NCBI GenBank assembly: GCA_009809945.1
Contig: WTPW01000029.1
Coordinates: forward strand, 497,295-561,294
Source of the DNA: Gigaspora margarita
Taxonomy: Eukaryota > Glomeromycota > Glomeromycetes > Diversisporales > Gigasporaceae
Direction: 5' to 3'
Length of the DNA stretch: 64,000 nucleotides
This document shows, one piece after another, positions 38,103 to 49,670 of this stretch (the stretch's first letter is position 1; each line of letters starts with the position of its first letter). The notes under the pieces were generated by a model. That model was not told where the DNA came from. It did not search any database and was given only the letters and a program-made list of their open reading frames with translations. Position numbers and translations under genes: made by a program.

Positions 38103-39600
38103 TAGTAGTTGGCTAATATAGTAACAGAATTTTTTTTTACAGAAAATCGCTAAAGAAATTAATACAAAACTAACTAAGCCTGTCTAAATCACTGTTACCA
38201 CAATAGTCAGTAAGTATGATAACAGAATTTTTTACAATAAATCACTATAGAAATCATGTTTTTTCCAATACAAATTGACATAACTCTATCTAAATTACAA
38301 TAGTCGGTAAGTATGGTAATAGAAATTTTTTTTATAGCAAATCATTATAGAAATCACAAATCTAATATAACCCTATCTAAATCACTTACGTTACTACAGT
38401 AGTCAGCAAATACAGTAATAGATTTTTTTTGTATAAAATCACTATAGAAATTGCTATAGAAATCATGATCATTCCAACACAAAACTAATTAAGCCTGTTT
38501 AAATCACTGTTATTACAATAGTCAGTAAGTATAGTAACAGAATTATTTTATAGCAAATCGCTATAGAAATCATGATTCTTCAATACTAATTAACATAACT
38601 TTATCTAAATCACCTATTTTGTCACAATAGTCAGTAAGTATAGTAACAGAATTTTTTTACAGCAAATTGCTATAGAAATCACAACCATTCTAGCACAAAT
38701 TTAACATAACCCCATCAAAATTACTTATATTATTACAATAGCTAGTAAGTGTGGTAACAGTTTTTTTTATAGCAAATCACTATAGAAATCATGATTCTTA
38801 CGATACAAAACTAACAAAACTTGATCTAAATCACCTATATTACCACAATAGTAGAAGTATAGTAACAGATTTGTTTTATAGCAAATCGCTATAGAAATTA
38901 TGATCATTCCAATACAAAACTAACTAAGCCTGTCTAAATCACTGTTACCACAATAGTCGTAAGTATGGTAACAGAATTTTTTTTACAATAAATTACTATA
39001 GAAATCATGATTCTTTCAATATAAAACTGACGTAACTTCACCTAAATTACCTATATTGTCACAGTAGTTGGTAAGTACAGTAACAGTTTTGTTACAGCAA
39101 AATTGCTATAGAAATCACGATTTTATTCCTATGTAAATTACCTATTTTGTATCTATGTTATGCAATAGTTAGCAAGTACAGTAACAAATCTTTTTGCAAC
39201 AAATCACTATAGAAATCACGAAATATTTAATAATAAACTAACATAGCCCTATCTAAATCGCTTATGTACCTACAATAGTAGATAAGTACTTTTTTATAGC
39301 AAATCGTTATAAAAATCACGATTATTATTCCAATACAAAATTAACTTAACCATATCTAAATCACTTATATTACCATAATAGTCAGTAACCAAATTGTTTG
39401 CAGCAAATCACTATGAAATTACGATCATTCCAACATATAAACAAATTGCTTGTCACTGCAATATTGTAAGTAGGTAACAATCTTTTTAAGAGCAAATCGA
39501 TATATAAATCATGATTATTCCAATACAAAACTAACATATCTTCCTAAATCACACATTATGATAAGCATAGTAACAGAATAAATAACTATAGAAACCACAA

Positions 39601-40319
39601 TTGTTTCAAAAAGTTCATAATTTTTGCGATTTATAATTTTATTGAATTTAAATAAACTATAGTTCTGATTTGTTTTTCTAATTTAACCTCAGATATAACC
39701 TCAGAAATGATCTTGAAAATAACCTCAAAAATAATCATTTAGTGCAGCTTTTGCCACTTGATATAATCACGTGCTTTTTCACTTTTTGATTGGCTATCAG
39801 GCCAGAGATATATAACTTATATATCTCTGACCAGAAATGCCTAGAAATTCCTTTTATTTAAATGTACAAAAAATAACATATATGAATTCTTTTATTTAAT
39901 TAATTTGATTCTTTGTAGTAAATATTCTTATTTGTTAGCTCTTGATAAACACATAATTGTAAATTTTTTTTATTTTTAATCTCAGCTATAATTGCACTAT
40001 CTGACTTTAAATTATAGTAATTTGCTGTAGAAGGACATGAAATCTAATAGCAAATATAGCCAAGTTCAATTTTTCCCATTGCTTAGGAAGTTTGTATACA
40101 GAATTTCGTCTTAAATGTTTCTAAAGTCTTAATCTTAATAGGGTTAAATGGGATAGCCAATGCACTATCTAATTTTTTATGTGGCTTTTCAAATTTATTA
40201 TAACACTCCAATATAATAAATACTATAAAAAATAAATAAATATAATAAACTAATGAATTAAAAATTATATATTATAAAATATATAAACATAAATAGATAT
40301 TTTATTACTATCTAGTGTT
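39601..40319. other. intergenic, no gene seen
   Basis: AT-rich sequence after the satellite. AACCTCAGA/AACCTCAAA words near 39687-39735 repeat three to four times. There is an imperfect inverted word ATATATAACTTATATATCTC near 39810. No gene is supported. Confidence 0.4.
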
Positions 40320-40850
40320 TTTGTTACAGAAACTTCTATTGTTACAGGTACTTCTATTGTTACAAGAGTTTCTACAACTAGTGTGTTATTGATATTAAGT
40401 AAATTAGACAAAATAGAAAAATTTGTTGCAAATAAAAAGTCTAAGGATTGTTCAGTTGTTAAAACTAAAGTTTCAATAGTTTCATCTATAAGATTAATAT
40501 TTTTATTTGATTCATGCTAATTTTTTTTTCGACCTATATTATAAATATAATTATTATTTATAAGAATAATATACCAGATACAATAAATTATAAATAAAAC
40601 AAAATTTAAAAATTTTTACAATCTTTATAATTTTTCATACACTTCAAACAGATATTAACAAGGTTTTGATCTAAAATATCAACTTTAGATTTTTGCTTTG
40701 AAATCAATTTACAAACTCTTGATCATACTTTTTTTTTGTTTATTGCTCCTGTACACATAATATGTTTAGTATGAAAAACTAGTTGATATTTACTGCCTTT
40801 CTTGCTTTTTGCTTTAGCTTTATCAGTTGACAAAGACAGCCTTTATCATA
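40320..40850 (-). pseudogene. short coding remnant of unknown family
   Basis: On the minus strand, 40850-40620 reads as a lysine-rich protein stretch with KAKSKKGSKYQLVFHTKH and, after one in-frame TGA, VDILDQNLVNICLKCMKNYK, which has a CxxC pair. A second protein-like stretch on the same strand, at about 40530-40320, includes NLIDETIETLVLTTEQ. No ATG-led frame joins them. Either an intron lies between or the copy is broken; the stop favours decay. I do not recognise the family. Confidence 0.35.
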
Positions 40851-41029
40851 AACTTTTGAGTATACAAAATATACTAAACAGATATAACAATTGTTAGAGT
40901 AATAACTAAGTAAAGATAAATGCTATAACATTGTATTTATATCATTGAATTGTTATTGTCATACCCAATAAATATGAAAAAAAAATTATATGAAAATTGT
41001 ATTGTGCCAAAAATCATAATTACTACAAA

Positions 41030-42720
41030 TGCAAAAAATTTTTGGTAATTCTAGTTAATGTAAAGTCAGCAGATCGAAGAGATGTTAAGCATGTTGATGC
41101 ACATTGTAGAACCATTAACTGGAACAAGTCTGGTTTAGATAATCAAAGGAGAAGTGTATAATTTGAATGTTTTATCACAAACAGTAATCACTAACTTGAT
41201 AAAGGGTAGCAATGAGAATAAAGATAAATCTGTGAGAAATGCAAGTGGGCTTGTGCCAATGATTGCTCACTTAGCTGAAACAGACCACAATTCACAATAC
41301 AGTATAATAAAGAAGTATTAAAGATTTTATTAAAAGGTTTAGACTATTGCGAAGCATTTTTGATCATCATATAACATTATTTCACTCTACAAAGTAACAA
41401 GGGATTACAATAGAGATAACAATAATCAGATAAATTATGCATTGCTAAGGAAATAGCAATTAGTTTTTAATTTTACATGATAAAATATTATTTAAAGATC
41501 TTTATTCAATAAAATCTCAATACATGAAGGCAAGCCAAAAATTACAGGTTTTGGTCTATCAAGCCTATGAATATTTTTACAAAGGGAACAAAAAAGTATC
41601 TATTGAAGGAGTCAATACTATCCTATTGAAAGATTATCTGAGAAAAGTAAAATTTTATTAAGTCATCAAGAGTATACTATTCTATATTATCTCTACTTTA
41701 CATATCTGGTACAAGCAATTCAGTGCAGAATGGTAGCATCTCTGAGAATCTAAGAAATAAAGCATGTGAATTTTCATTTTTGAACAAGGCAAATTTCTTG
41801 AAGCATTAGAACTCATTAATAAAATTCCTGGAAATGGTTAGCACAGTCCTAAAGACCAATTCAAGTGTACTAGAGCCATGTGAAGAAAAGCAGTAGCAAA
41901 TAGACTTTGCAGTATACCATACCAATTTAATTGAGTCTTAAATATAAAGTCCATCTACAGAATTAATTAATCACTAGATATCAAATCCAAGAATGTATGG
42001 ACATTAATTCAACATGATGCAATACAATGCATGAACAAATTTAAAGTATTACTTGCAGAAATGCATGAATTAATGAAAAAAAGAAATAATCATATGATGC
42101 ATCTTCTTATTTCACAATATACTTAATCAATCACTAGAGCTCAAACCCTAGAATTTATGAGCATTAAGTTAATGTGGTGCAACACAATGTATAATGAACA
42201 AATTTGAAGTATCACTTGCAGATTTAAATAAATTATAGAAAAAAAATCTTATTGCATAATACAGGTGACCCTTGTTAATATCAACCCATTTGAACCTGTT
42301 CAAAATTATGTTGATAGTGATATTAACAAAAATTCATATTAAAGTTGATATATATGAGGGAATTTTGATATATAAAAATTTGTAAAAATTTGATTTGAGG
42401 CCTAGGTTAATATTAACATAGATTGATATTAACGGGGTCACCTGTATACATATAATAATAAAGAAAATCACATGCAATTAAAAAAAAGTTAAATGATACA
42501 TTAGAATTACTTGCAGATTTATATAAATATTAGAAATTGAACCAAATAAGATTTTGGCATTAAATCAACATGGTGAAACTTATTACATGATGAATAAATG
42601 CATATAATAAATCTCTTGCAAATCAAATAAATTATTAGGAATTGAACCAAAAAATGCATTGGCATGAAATTAATGAGATGAAACTCATCATATGAGGAAT
42701 AGATGACAAAAAAAAAGTGA
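41030..42720 (+). pseudogene. decayed protein kinase with C-terminal TPR repeats
   Basis: Protein-like words are spread over three plus frames with many stops. At 41435-41560 they follow kinase subdomains: IAKEIAISF, a catalytic loop reading FKDL where HRDL is usual (about 41491-41503), HEGKPKIT, then GFGLSS where DFGLS is usual (about 41547). Both key changes would disable a kinase. Further on, three TPR-like units appear at 41965-42070, 42120-42240 and 42480-42700, with words such as LNQHGETYYMMNK and LLGIEPKNALA. The layout resembles the tyrosine-kinase-like genes expanded in Glomeromycotina. A MITE at 42262-42444 splits the TPR part. Confidence 0.6.
42262..42444. mobile_element. pogo/Tigger-like MITE, 183 bp, TA target
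   Basis: The left end starts CAGGTGACCCTTGTTAATAT and the right end, complemented, CAGGTGACCCCGTTAATATC. TA lies directly outside both ends (42260-42261, 42445-42446). Repeated TTGATATTAAC-like words fill the arms. Ends of the form CAG..GACCC..GTTA with a TA target are typical of pogo-type elements. It interrupts the decayed TPR sequence. Confidence 0.88.
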
Positions 42721-43056
42721 CAAATTTCTCAGAAACATGATAATGCATGATTTGAAAAAAATACAATAGTCTATTACAGCTATACATGGTACAGTTTTCT
42801 TCAAGGCATCTTACTGAAACAACAGACCTTGCATAGCATAAACATATCTGAGATGCATAACAAACCTGGGTTTAAGATTCTGTTCACACTAGTAGCATTT
42901 ATTAGCTTGCTAACTGAGTGGGCATTTACTCATCTCTAAACAAGATATAACTGAAGAGTAATAGTAGAACATGTTTTTATTACTATTTAAATTTTTAAAA
43001 TTACAACCAACTAACCTTTATCAAAATTTTACAATATATAGATATTCTCTTTTATT

Positions 43057-43286
43057 TATTTATTTTTTTTGGTTTCACTGTGCCTGCTCTGGGTCTAGGT
43101 TTTTCAGTTTACACATCAGAAATTATACTTGGATGATAGTACAACTAGTCACACAAACACTTTTGGTGTCTAATTTAAGTAGTCCACCTGAAGGTTCTAT
43201 ACTAGATGCTATACCTGTAACCCAATTACAGAAATTGTCTATTTAAACCCTCTGATCTTTTACTCCTTGACCAATTTCAACTATAA
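43057..43286 (-). mobile_element. SINE-like retroposon, copy 3, strongly 5'-truncated
   Basis: An 11-bp duplication, tctcttttatt, flanks the block (43046-43056, 43287-43297). A T-run at the left is the tail of a minus-strand element. The body at about 43140-43250 matches the other copies (AATTTAAGTAGTCC, then GGTTCTATACTAG). Only about the last 200 bp of the element is present. Confidence 0.8.
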
Positions 43287-43599
43287 TCTCTTTTATTATT
43301 TAATTTATTTTTCTAAGTTGAATTATAAAATTTTAACCTAAACTTTAAATGCATTTATCATACTGTTGAAATCAGAAAACTCAAGTAAATAAGATTACAT
43401 AATAAAAAATAAGTTCACTCAACACTTAGCATAATTCATGGATTTGTCAACTTCTTGGAATCTCAAAGATAAATCTTCTTATTTGAGCATAGATTGAGTA
43501 GATTTAGAGTGAATTAGGAGGTTTGGCAAAGTGATAAAAATACTATAAAGATGTCAGTAAAATATAAGAAAATTGTCCAATTCTTTTGCAATGCAAGTT

Positions 43600-44970
43600 C
43601 TTTTATTTTGAAATTGTTATTATAGATAAAGGAAAAACAAAATTATTGGAATTGGATTGTGTGAGAAGGATGTTAATTTAGATATAATGGGAAGATAGTT
43701 CCTGGGTTATTATGCAGTCGATAGTAATTTATTTTGATGCTCAGAAGCAGCAATCCTTATGGACAATTATTTTCTACTAGTGTTGCATTTAGAAATTTAA
43801 AAGAAACTATATATCCTTGTGTTGGATTGAGGTCACAAGGTGGATCTATAGAAAGAAATTGTGGTAGTAGAAAATTTAAATTTGCAGAGACTACTAGTAA
43901 TGATATAGGAATAAATTATTGAAAACAAAATAGATCAAAGCATTTCATATATGCATTAATACAATGAAGATACATACACTTAAAGATTTAGAAAGTTCAG
44001 TGAAAATCAACAAGATACTGCTGCTCTTAAATTTGAGAAATTTTAATTTTATTATGGAAATTTATAAGATGCAATTATTAATCTAATGAAATTAATTGAT
44101 ATTGAACAAACAACAAATTTGTACTAAGATATAAAAAGCTGATTATCTAATAAAGAAATATGAGGATACAATTATTAATCTAACAAAATTGATTAATATA
44201 GAACCAAACAACAAATTTGCACTAAGATATCTGGAAGAAGCATATTATTTAACAAAGGAAGCAATTATTGTTCTAGCAAAATTGTTTGGCAGTGAACCCA
44301 GTAATGACATAGATGAATAATGGAAAAAAACTAATTGAAGCATTTAATATTTGCAATAATGTGACATATATATATACACTTGAAGATTTAGAAAATTTAC
44401 TGCACTTTAATTTTGATTAAAATTAAATTTTATCATGAAAAAATATAAAGATGCGATTGTTAATCTAAAAAAAATTGATTGATAATGAACCAAACTTGAA
44501 GAAATCTAACATCTAATAGAAAGATATAAGGATGCAGGTATCGATCTCACAAAATTGCTTGTTAATGAGCCCAGTAATGATGTTGATAAAATTATTTAAA
44601 AAAAATTAATCAAAGCATTTAATATGTGCAGGAATATGACAACACTTGAAGATTTAGAAAATTTGTTAAAAATCAAACAAAATTCTGCTCTTAAATTTTG
44701 AGTAAAATTTAATTTTATTATAGAAGATATAAGGAAGCAATTATTGATCTAACAAAATTTCTTGATATTGTACAAAACTGCGAATTTGCACTAAGAAATT
44801 AAGAAGAAGCCTATTATCTAATGTAAAGATTTAAGGAAGCAATTAATGATCTAGCAAAATTGCTTAATATTGATCCAAGCACCAAATTTGCACTAAGTCA
44901 TTGAGCAGAAGATAATTATCTGATGGAAAAATATAAAGAATCATTAATGATGAGAACAAATACTAAAAAT
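43600..44970 (+). pseudogene. decayed SPRY-domain and TPR-repeat gene
   Basis: At 43600-43925 the plus strand reads pieces of a SPRY domain in shifting frames: YFEIVIIDKGKTK, then SVAFRNLKETIYPCVGLRSQ and SIERNCGSRKFKF. The last two lie in the open frame 43734-43922. Downstream to about 44965, three modules of about 270-390 bp follow. Each has TLEDLENL-like words and then TPR words such as YEDTIINLTKLINIEPNNKF, and similar ones near 44830-44930. In-frame stops and frameshifts occur throughout. Membership in one original gene is inferred from order and strand. Confidence 0.65.
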
Positions 44971-45004
44971 TGATATAAACTAGGAAACAGTTACTGTTAG
45001 TGTC

Positions 45005-46131
45005 CGAAGCCAAAAATAACAATTAATAAATACAAGTTTACTTGGTGCATTAAGTTAGTAAAAGTTTGTAAATTATAAGAGTTTATAGAATTTTATTAAT
45101 AAAATTTTATAGAATTTTATAATTCACAAATTTTTATTAATTAATTCTAACTTTATGCACTAAGTAGGACCCAAACAATACTAATTGAGATCATATTTGA
45201 AAAATATAACAGAAATTAAAATTTTGCAAAATTAGACAATTTGATTGGCTAAAAATTTTTTATTTAATCAAATTGCAGAAAAACCACTAATGGCTCAAAT
45301 ATAATCTCTATTAGTATTGTTTAGGGTCCTCACTAAATAACTTGTTTAGCATCTATAATACATCAAATTATCAGAATTATTTTAATTTTAAATTTTTGAT
45401 CAAAAAGTCAAATTTAAGCATTTTTTCTCCAAATTTTTTAAGTAAAATAAAAACAATATTGCCAATTTAATGTATTTATAGGTTCTGAACAAGTTTATTT
45501 AGTGCATTAAGTTAGAATTAATTAGTAAAATATTGTGAATCATAAGATTTTATAGAATTTTATTAATAAAATTCTATAAAATCTTATGATTCAAACATTT
45601 TACTAATTAATTCTAACTTAATGCACTAAATAAACTTGTTCAGAACCTAAAAATACATTAATCCAGCAGAATTATTTTATTTTACTTGAAATTTAAAGAA
45701 TAGATGCATGATTTTGGATTTTTGATTAAAAAGTCAAATTTAAGCATCTTTTTTCCAAATTTCAAGTAAAATAAAAATAACATTACTGATTTAATGTATT
45801 TTTAGGTCCTGAACAAGTTTATTTAGTGAATAAAGTTAGAGTTAATTAGTAAAATTTTGTGAATCATAAGATTTTATAGAATTTTATTAATAAAATTCTA
45901 TAAAATCTTATAATTCACAATATTTTACTAATTAATTCTAACTTTATGCACTAAGTAAACTTGTTCAGGACCTAACAATACATTAAATCGGTAAAGTTGT
46001 TTTTATTTTACTTGAAATTTGGAGAAAATATGCATAATTTTGGATTTTTGATCAAAAAAGTCAAATTTAAGCCTTTTCTCCAAATTTCAAGTAAAATAAA
46101 AACAATTCTGCCGATTTAATGTATTTTTAGG
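45005..46131. repeat. palindromic satellite, left block (alternating palindromes A and B)
   Basis: Two kinds of long palindrome alternate. Palindrome A is about 170 bp, with outer arms GGTCCTGAACAAGTTTACTT, then TTAGAATTAATTAGTAAAAT, and a centre ATTTTATTAATAAAAT. Palindrome B is about 155 bp, with arms AATACATTAAATCGGCAGAA and TTTTACTTGAAATTTGGAGA, and a centre AAAGTCAAATTTAAGC. The arms are nearly perfect in several units. No reading frame is conserved. Confidence 0.92.
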
Positions 46132-46598
46132 NNNNNNNNNNNNNNNNNNNNNNNNNNNNNNNNNNNNNNNNNNNNNNNNNNNNNNNNNNNNNNNNNNNNN
46201 NNNNNNNNNNNNNNNNNNNNNNNNNNNNNNNNNNNNNNNNNNNNNNNNNNNNNNNNNNNNNNNNNNNNNNNNNNNNNNNNNNNNNNNNNNNNNNNNNNNN
46301 NNNNNNNNNNNNNNNNNNNNNNNNNNNNNNNNNNNNNNNNNNNNNNNNNNNNNNNNNNNNNNNNNNNNNNNNNNNNNNNNNNNNNNNNNNNNNNNNNNNN
46401 NNNNNNNNNNNNNNNNNNNNNNNNNNNNNNNNNNNNNNNNNNNNNNNNNNNNNNNNNNNNNNNNNNNNNNNNNNNNNNNNNNNNNNNNNNNNNNNNNNNN
46501 NNNNNNNNNNNNNNNNNNNNNNNNNNNNNNNNNNNNNNNNNNNNNNNNNNNNNNNNNNNNNNNNNNNNNNNNNNNNNNNNNNNNNNNNNNNNNNNNNN
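46132..46598. other. assembly gap of 467 N
   Basis: The gap starts inside the left arm of a palindrome A and ends at the right end of a palindrome A. It therefore probably hides further A and B units rather than unique sequence. Confidence 0.9.
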
Positions 46599-46885
46599 CC
46601 TAAAAATACATTAAATCGGCAGAATTGTTTTTATTTTACTTGAAATTTGGAGAAAAGATGCTTAAATTTGACTTTTTTGATCAAAGATCCAAAATTATGC
46701 ATCTTTTCTCTAAATTTCAAGTAAAATAAAAATAATTCTGCCGATTTGATGTATTTCTATGTGCTAAACAAGTTTACTTAGTGCACAAAGTTAGAATTAA
46801 TTAATAAAAATTTGTGAATTATAAGATTTTATTAATTAATTCTAGCTTCATGCACTAAGTAAACTTGTAAAAGACAACTTTGATG
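46599..46885. repeat. palindromic satellite, right block after the gap
   Basis: One palindrome B (46599-46760) and a shortened A (46760-46875), in the same order as before the gap. The A copy has lost much of its centre. Confidence 0.85.
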
Positions 46886-46904
46886 CATTGTTAACAATTT
46901 TTTT

Positions 46905-47165
46905 ATTAAGTAAATCGATCTGCATTAATAAGGCAATTTTATTCATCGTTATAAGTTCTACTTACCTCTAAATTTTCATAAAAATCGGATGATTTTTTAT
47001 TAGTTGATTTTTATAAAATACGTTTTTGTACCAAAAGAATTTATTATGACGCCAGTAAGCTTTTTACAAATGTCCATTAATAAAAAATTATCTGATTTTT
47101 CTGAAAAGTTAGAGGTAGGGAGTTTATTATGGCGAACAAAATTGTCTTAATAATGAAGGTTGATT
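46905..47165. mobile_element. imperfect inverted-repeat element, about 260 bp
   Basis: TTTTATTAAGTAAATC near 46910 pairs with GATTTACTTAATAAAA near 47160. The arms continue with AAGGCAATTTTATTC against AACAAAATTGTCTT and with CTACTTACCTCTAA against TTAGAGGTAGGG. The middle is noncoding. No target duplication was read. Confidence 0.6.
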
Positions 47166-47289
47166 TACTTAATAAAAAAAGCCACTATTAGCATATTACG
47201 ATTAGGTTTTATTAAAACTTAAAATTTAAAATTTTTATTTTTTTTGTTGTGATAGCACTCGATGCGTTTATTGGCTAATTGCACAGCAT

Positions 47290-48053
47290 GATGCAAAACT
47301 TACATTTTTGAGACTCCTGCACTTACTTTTTTGATACTTCTAGATGTACCCCAAAATTTATATACTTTTTTGATACTATCATCACATGATGATTGACACA
47401 ACAAATAGCGATTTGACGTAATGTAACATAATGCGATCTTGAAAATTCAAAACAAGCATTCATTTTAGTCAAAAATTGCCTATTATTCAAAAATTCCCAT
47501 ACAAGAAACCAACTTATGAGAATTTTTTTTTAAAAATCAAACCTTAAATAAACTAATTTCAAAATCATAAAGTTTTTTAAAAAGCATGGATCTTAATAAT
47601 ATACTGTATTTAAAACATTTATTACGCGGATAGAGTTTTTTTCTAAAAAATTTATTTATCTTTTTTAAAAAAATGTTACATATAATATAAATTTATTCTT
47701 TTTTTAAGAAAAACTCATTATATAAATATCATTTAAAAAATAAATATAATCTTTGTTAAAACCTGCGCAACCAGACCATAACTAAAAAAGTTTAAAAATA
47801 AAGATATTATAAAGCATGCTAGACTTTTTAAAAACAGTAAATTTTATTTGTGGACCATGCAATCATGGCTGTTCTTTATAGAGAAGTTATAATATTTATT
47901 ATATGACATTTTTTTAATAGTTTATTGTTATTAAGCTTACCAGTAATGTCATCTGCACGTGATATCAGTATCAAAAAAGTATATAAATGTTGGGGTACAT
48001 CCAGGAGTATCAAAAAAGTAAGTGCAGGAGTCTCAAAAATGTAAGTTTTGCCA
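47290..48053. mobile_element. element with about 90-bp terminal inverted repeats
   Basis: The left end TGCAAAACTTACATTTTTGA pairs with the right end TCAAAAATGTAAGTTTTGCC. The arms include GACTCCTGCACTTAC, TTTTTTGATACT and TGTACCCCAA with their complements. Just outside, cagcatga and cagcgtga could be an 8-bp duplication with one change, which would suggest hAT; that part is inference. The interior, about 570 bp, is AT-rich without coding signal. Confidence 0.75.
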
Positions 48054-48269
48054 GCGTGACAGATGTCATCACGTGACTTGACAGATTTCTAATGTCTAAC
48101 AATATAGTGTCTGAAGCATAGCTAAGGACAATAAAGAATAGGCATTAAAACTTTTGGCAAAAATCATTAAAAAGGATCTATATATTGTTGATAATTAGGC
48201 CATTCCAATTTAATTCTATGTTTAACTTCAAAATTTATTAGAGGGGAAGGGGGATTTAAACAACATATG

Positions 48270-49670
48270 ATTTAGTTCCGGACAGGGTCTGGTTTGGTCT
48301 AGTCTGGACTTAAACTCAAAATTTTCTATATGAGTCTTGTTCAGGTCTGGTCTGAAGTCTGCAGACTGGTCTAAATTTAAATATATTATATTTATTTTTG
48401 GTGCTGAACAAGTTTACTTAGTGCATAAAGTTAGAATTAATTAGTAAAATTTTATGTATTATAAGATTTTATAGAATTTTATTAATAAAATTTTATAAAA
48501 TCTTATAATACCCAAATTTTTATTAATTAATTCTAACTTTATGCACTAAATAAACATGTTCAGCACCTAAAAATACATCAAATCAGCAAAAGTGTTTTTA
48601 TTATTTGAAATTTGAAGAATAGATGCATAATTTTGGATTTTTGATCAAAAAAGTCAAATTTAAGCATCTTTTTTCCAAAATTTCAAGTAGAATAAAAACA
48701 ATACAGCTGATTTAATGTATTTTTAGCTTTAAATAAGTTTACTTAGTGCATGGAGTTAAAATTAATTAGTAAATATTTGTGAATTTTATAAATAAAATTC
48801 TATAAAATCTTATAATTAACAAATTTTTACTAATTAATTCTAATTTAATGCACTAAGTAAACTTATTTAGAACCTAAAAATATATCAAATTGGCAGTGCT
48901 ATTTTTATTTTACTTGAAATTTGGAAATAGATGCATAATTTTGGATTTTTAATCAAAAAAGTCAAATTTAAGCATCTTTTCTCTAAATTTCAAGTAAAAT
49001 AAAAACAATACTGCCAGTTTAATATATTTTTAGGCTCTGAACAAGTTTATCTAGTGTATGAGCTAGAATTAATTAGTAAATTTTGTAAATCATAAGATTT
49101 TATAGAATTTATTAATAAAATTCTATAAAATCTTATGATTCACAAAATTTACTAATTAATTCTAGCTCCATGCACTAGATAAACTTGTTCAGAGTCTAAA
49201 AATATATTAAATTGGCAGAATTGGTTTTATTTTACTTAAAATTTGAAGAAAAGATGCTTAAATTTGACTTTTTGATCAAAAATCCAAATTATATATTTAT
49301 TCACCAAATTTCAAGTTAAATAAAAATAACTCTGCTGAATTGGTGTATTTTTGGTGCTGAACATGCTTACTTAGTGTATAAAGTTAGAAATAATTAATGA
49401 AAATTTGTGTATTATAAGATTTTATAACATTTTATTAATAAAATTCTATAAAATATTATGATTCATAAAATTTTACTAATTAATTCTAACTTCATGCACT
49501 GAGTAAACTTGTTCAACACCAAAAAATACATATAAGTATATTCAGACTCAGACCAGACTGCAGACTTCAACCAGACCTGGACTAAACTTAGACATGACTA
49601 AAAAGTCTGTCTGAGTCTGGTCTGAAAATCAGACCAGCACTAGTAGCAGACCTGGTTCAAACTATAATTT
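48270..49670. repeat. palindromic satellite block enclosed by GTCTGGTCTG-type inverted repeats
   Basis: From about 48400 to 49530 palindromes A and B alternate again, about seven in number, with outer words GCTGAACAAGTTTACTT and centres as in the 45-46 kb block. Outside them, 48275-48375 is full of GGTCTGGTCTGA-like words and 49535-49660 of the complementary CAGACCAGAC-like words. The block is therefore enclosed by an outer inverted repeat of about 100 bp, as if one element. Confidence 0.8.

Larger units (their letters stand above)
31735..39600. repeat. satellite of about 105-bp monomers with about 1.05-kb higher-order period
   Basis: The monomer contains, in order, GGTAACAGAATTTTTTT, GCAAATCGCTATAGAAATC, TTCCAATACAAAACTAAC, CTATCTAAATCAC and CACAATAGTCGGTAAG. 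It repeats about 65-70 times. A variant with AACTAACTAAGCCTGTCTAA occurs in pairs that recur about every 1.05 kb (near 31911/32215, 32955/33260, 34370/34670, 35420/35755, 36510/36805, 38170/38490), once the two insertions are subtracted. Monomers differ mostly by CG, TG or CA alternatives. Copies degrade toward 39.6 kb. Open frames here come from the repeat. Confidence 0.95.

Noticed and set aside
31735..39600. CRISPR array
   Set aside because: The repeats are about 105 bp with no unique spacers, and the DNA is eukaryotic. It is a satellite.
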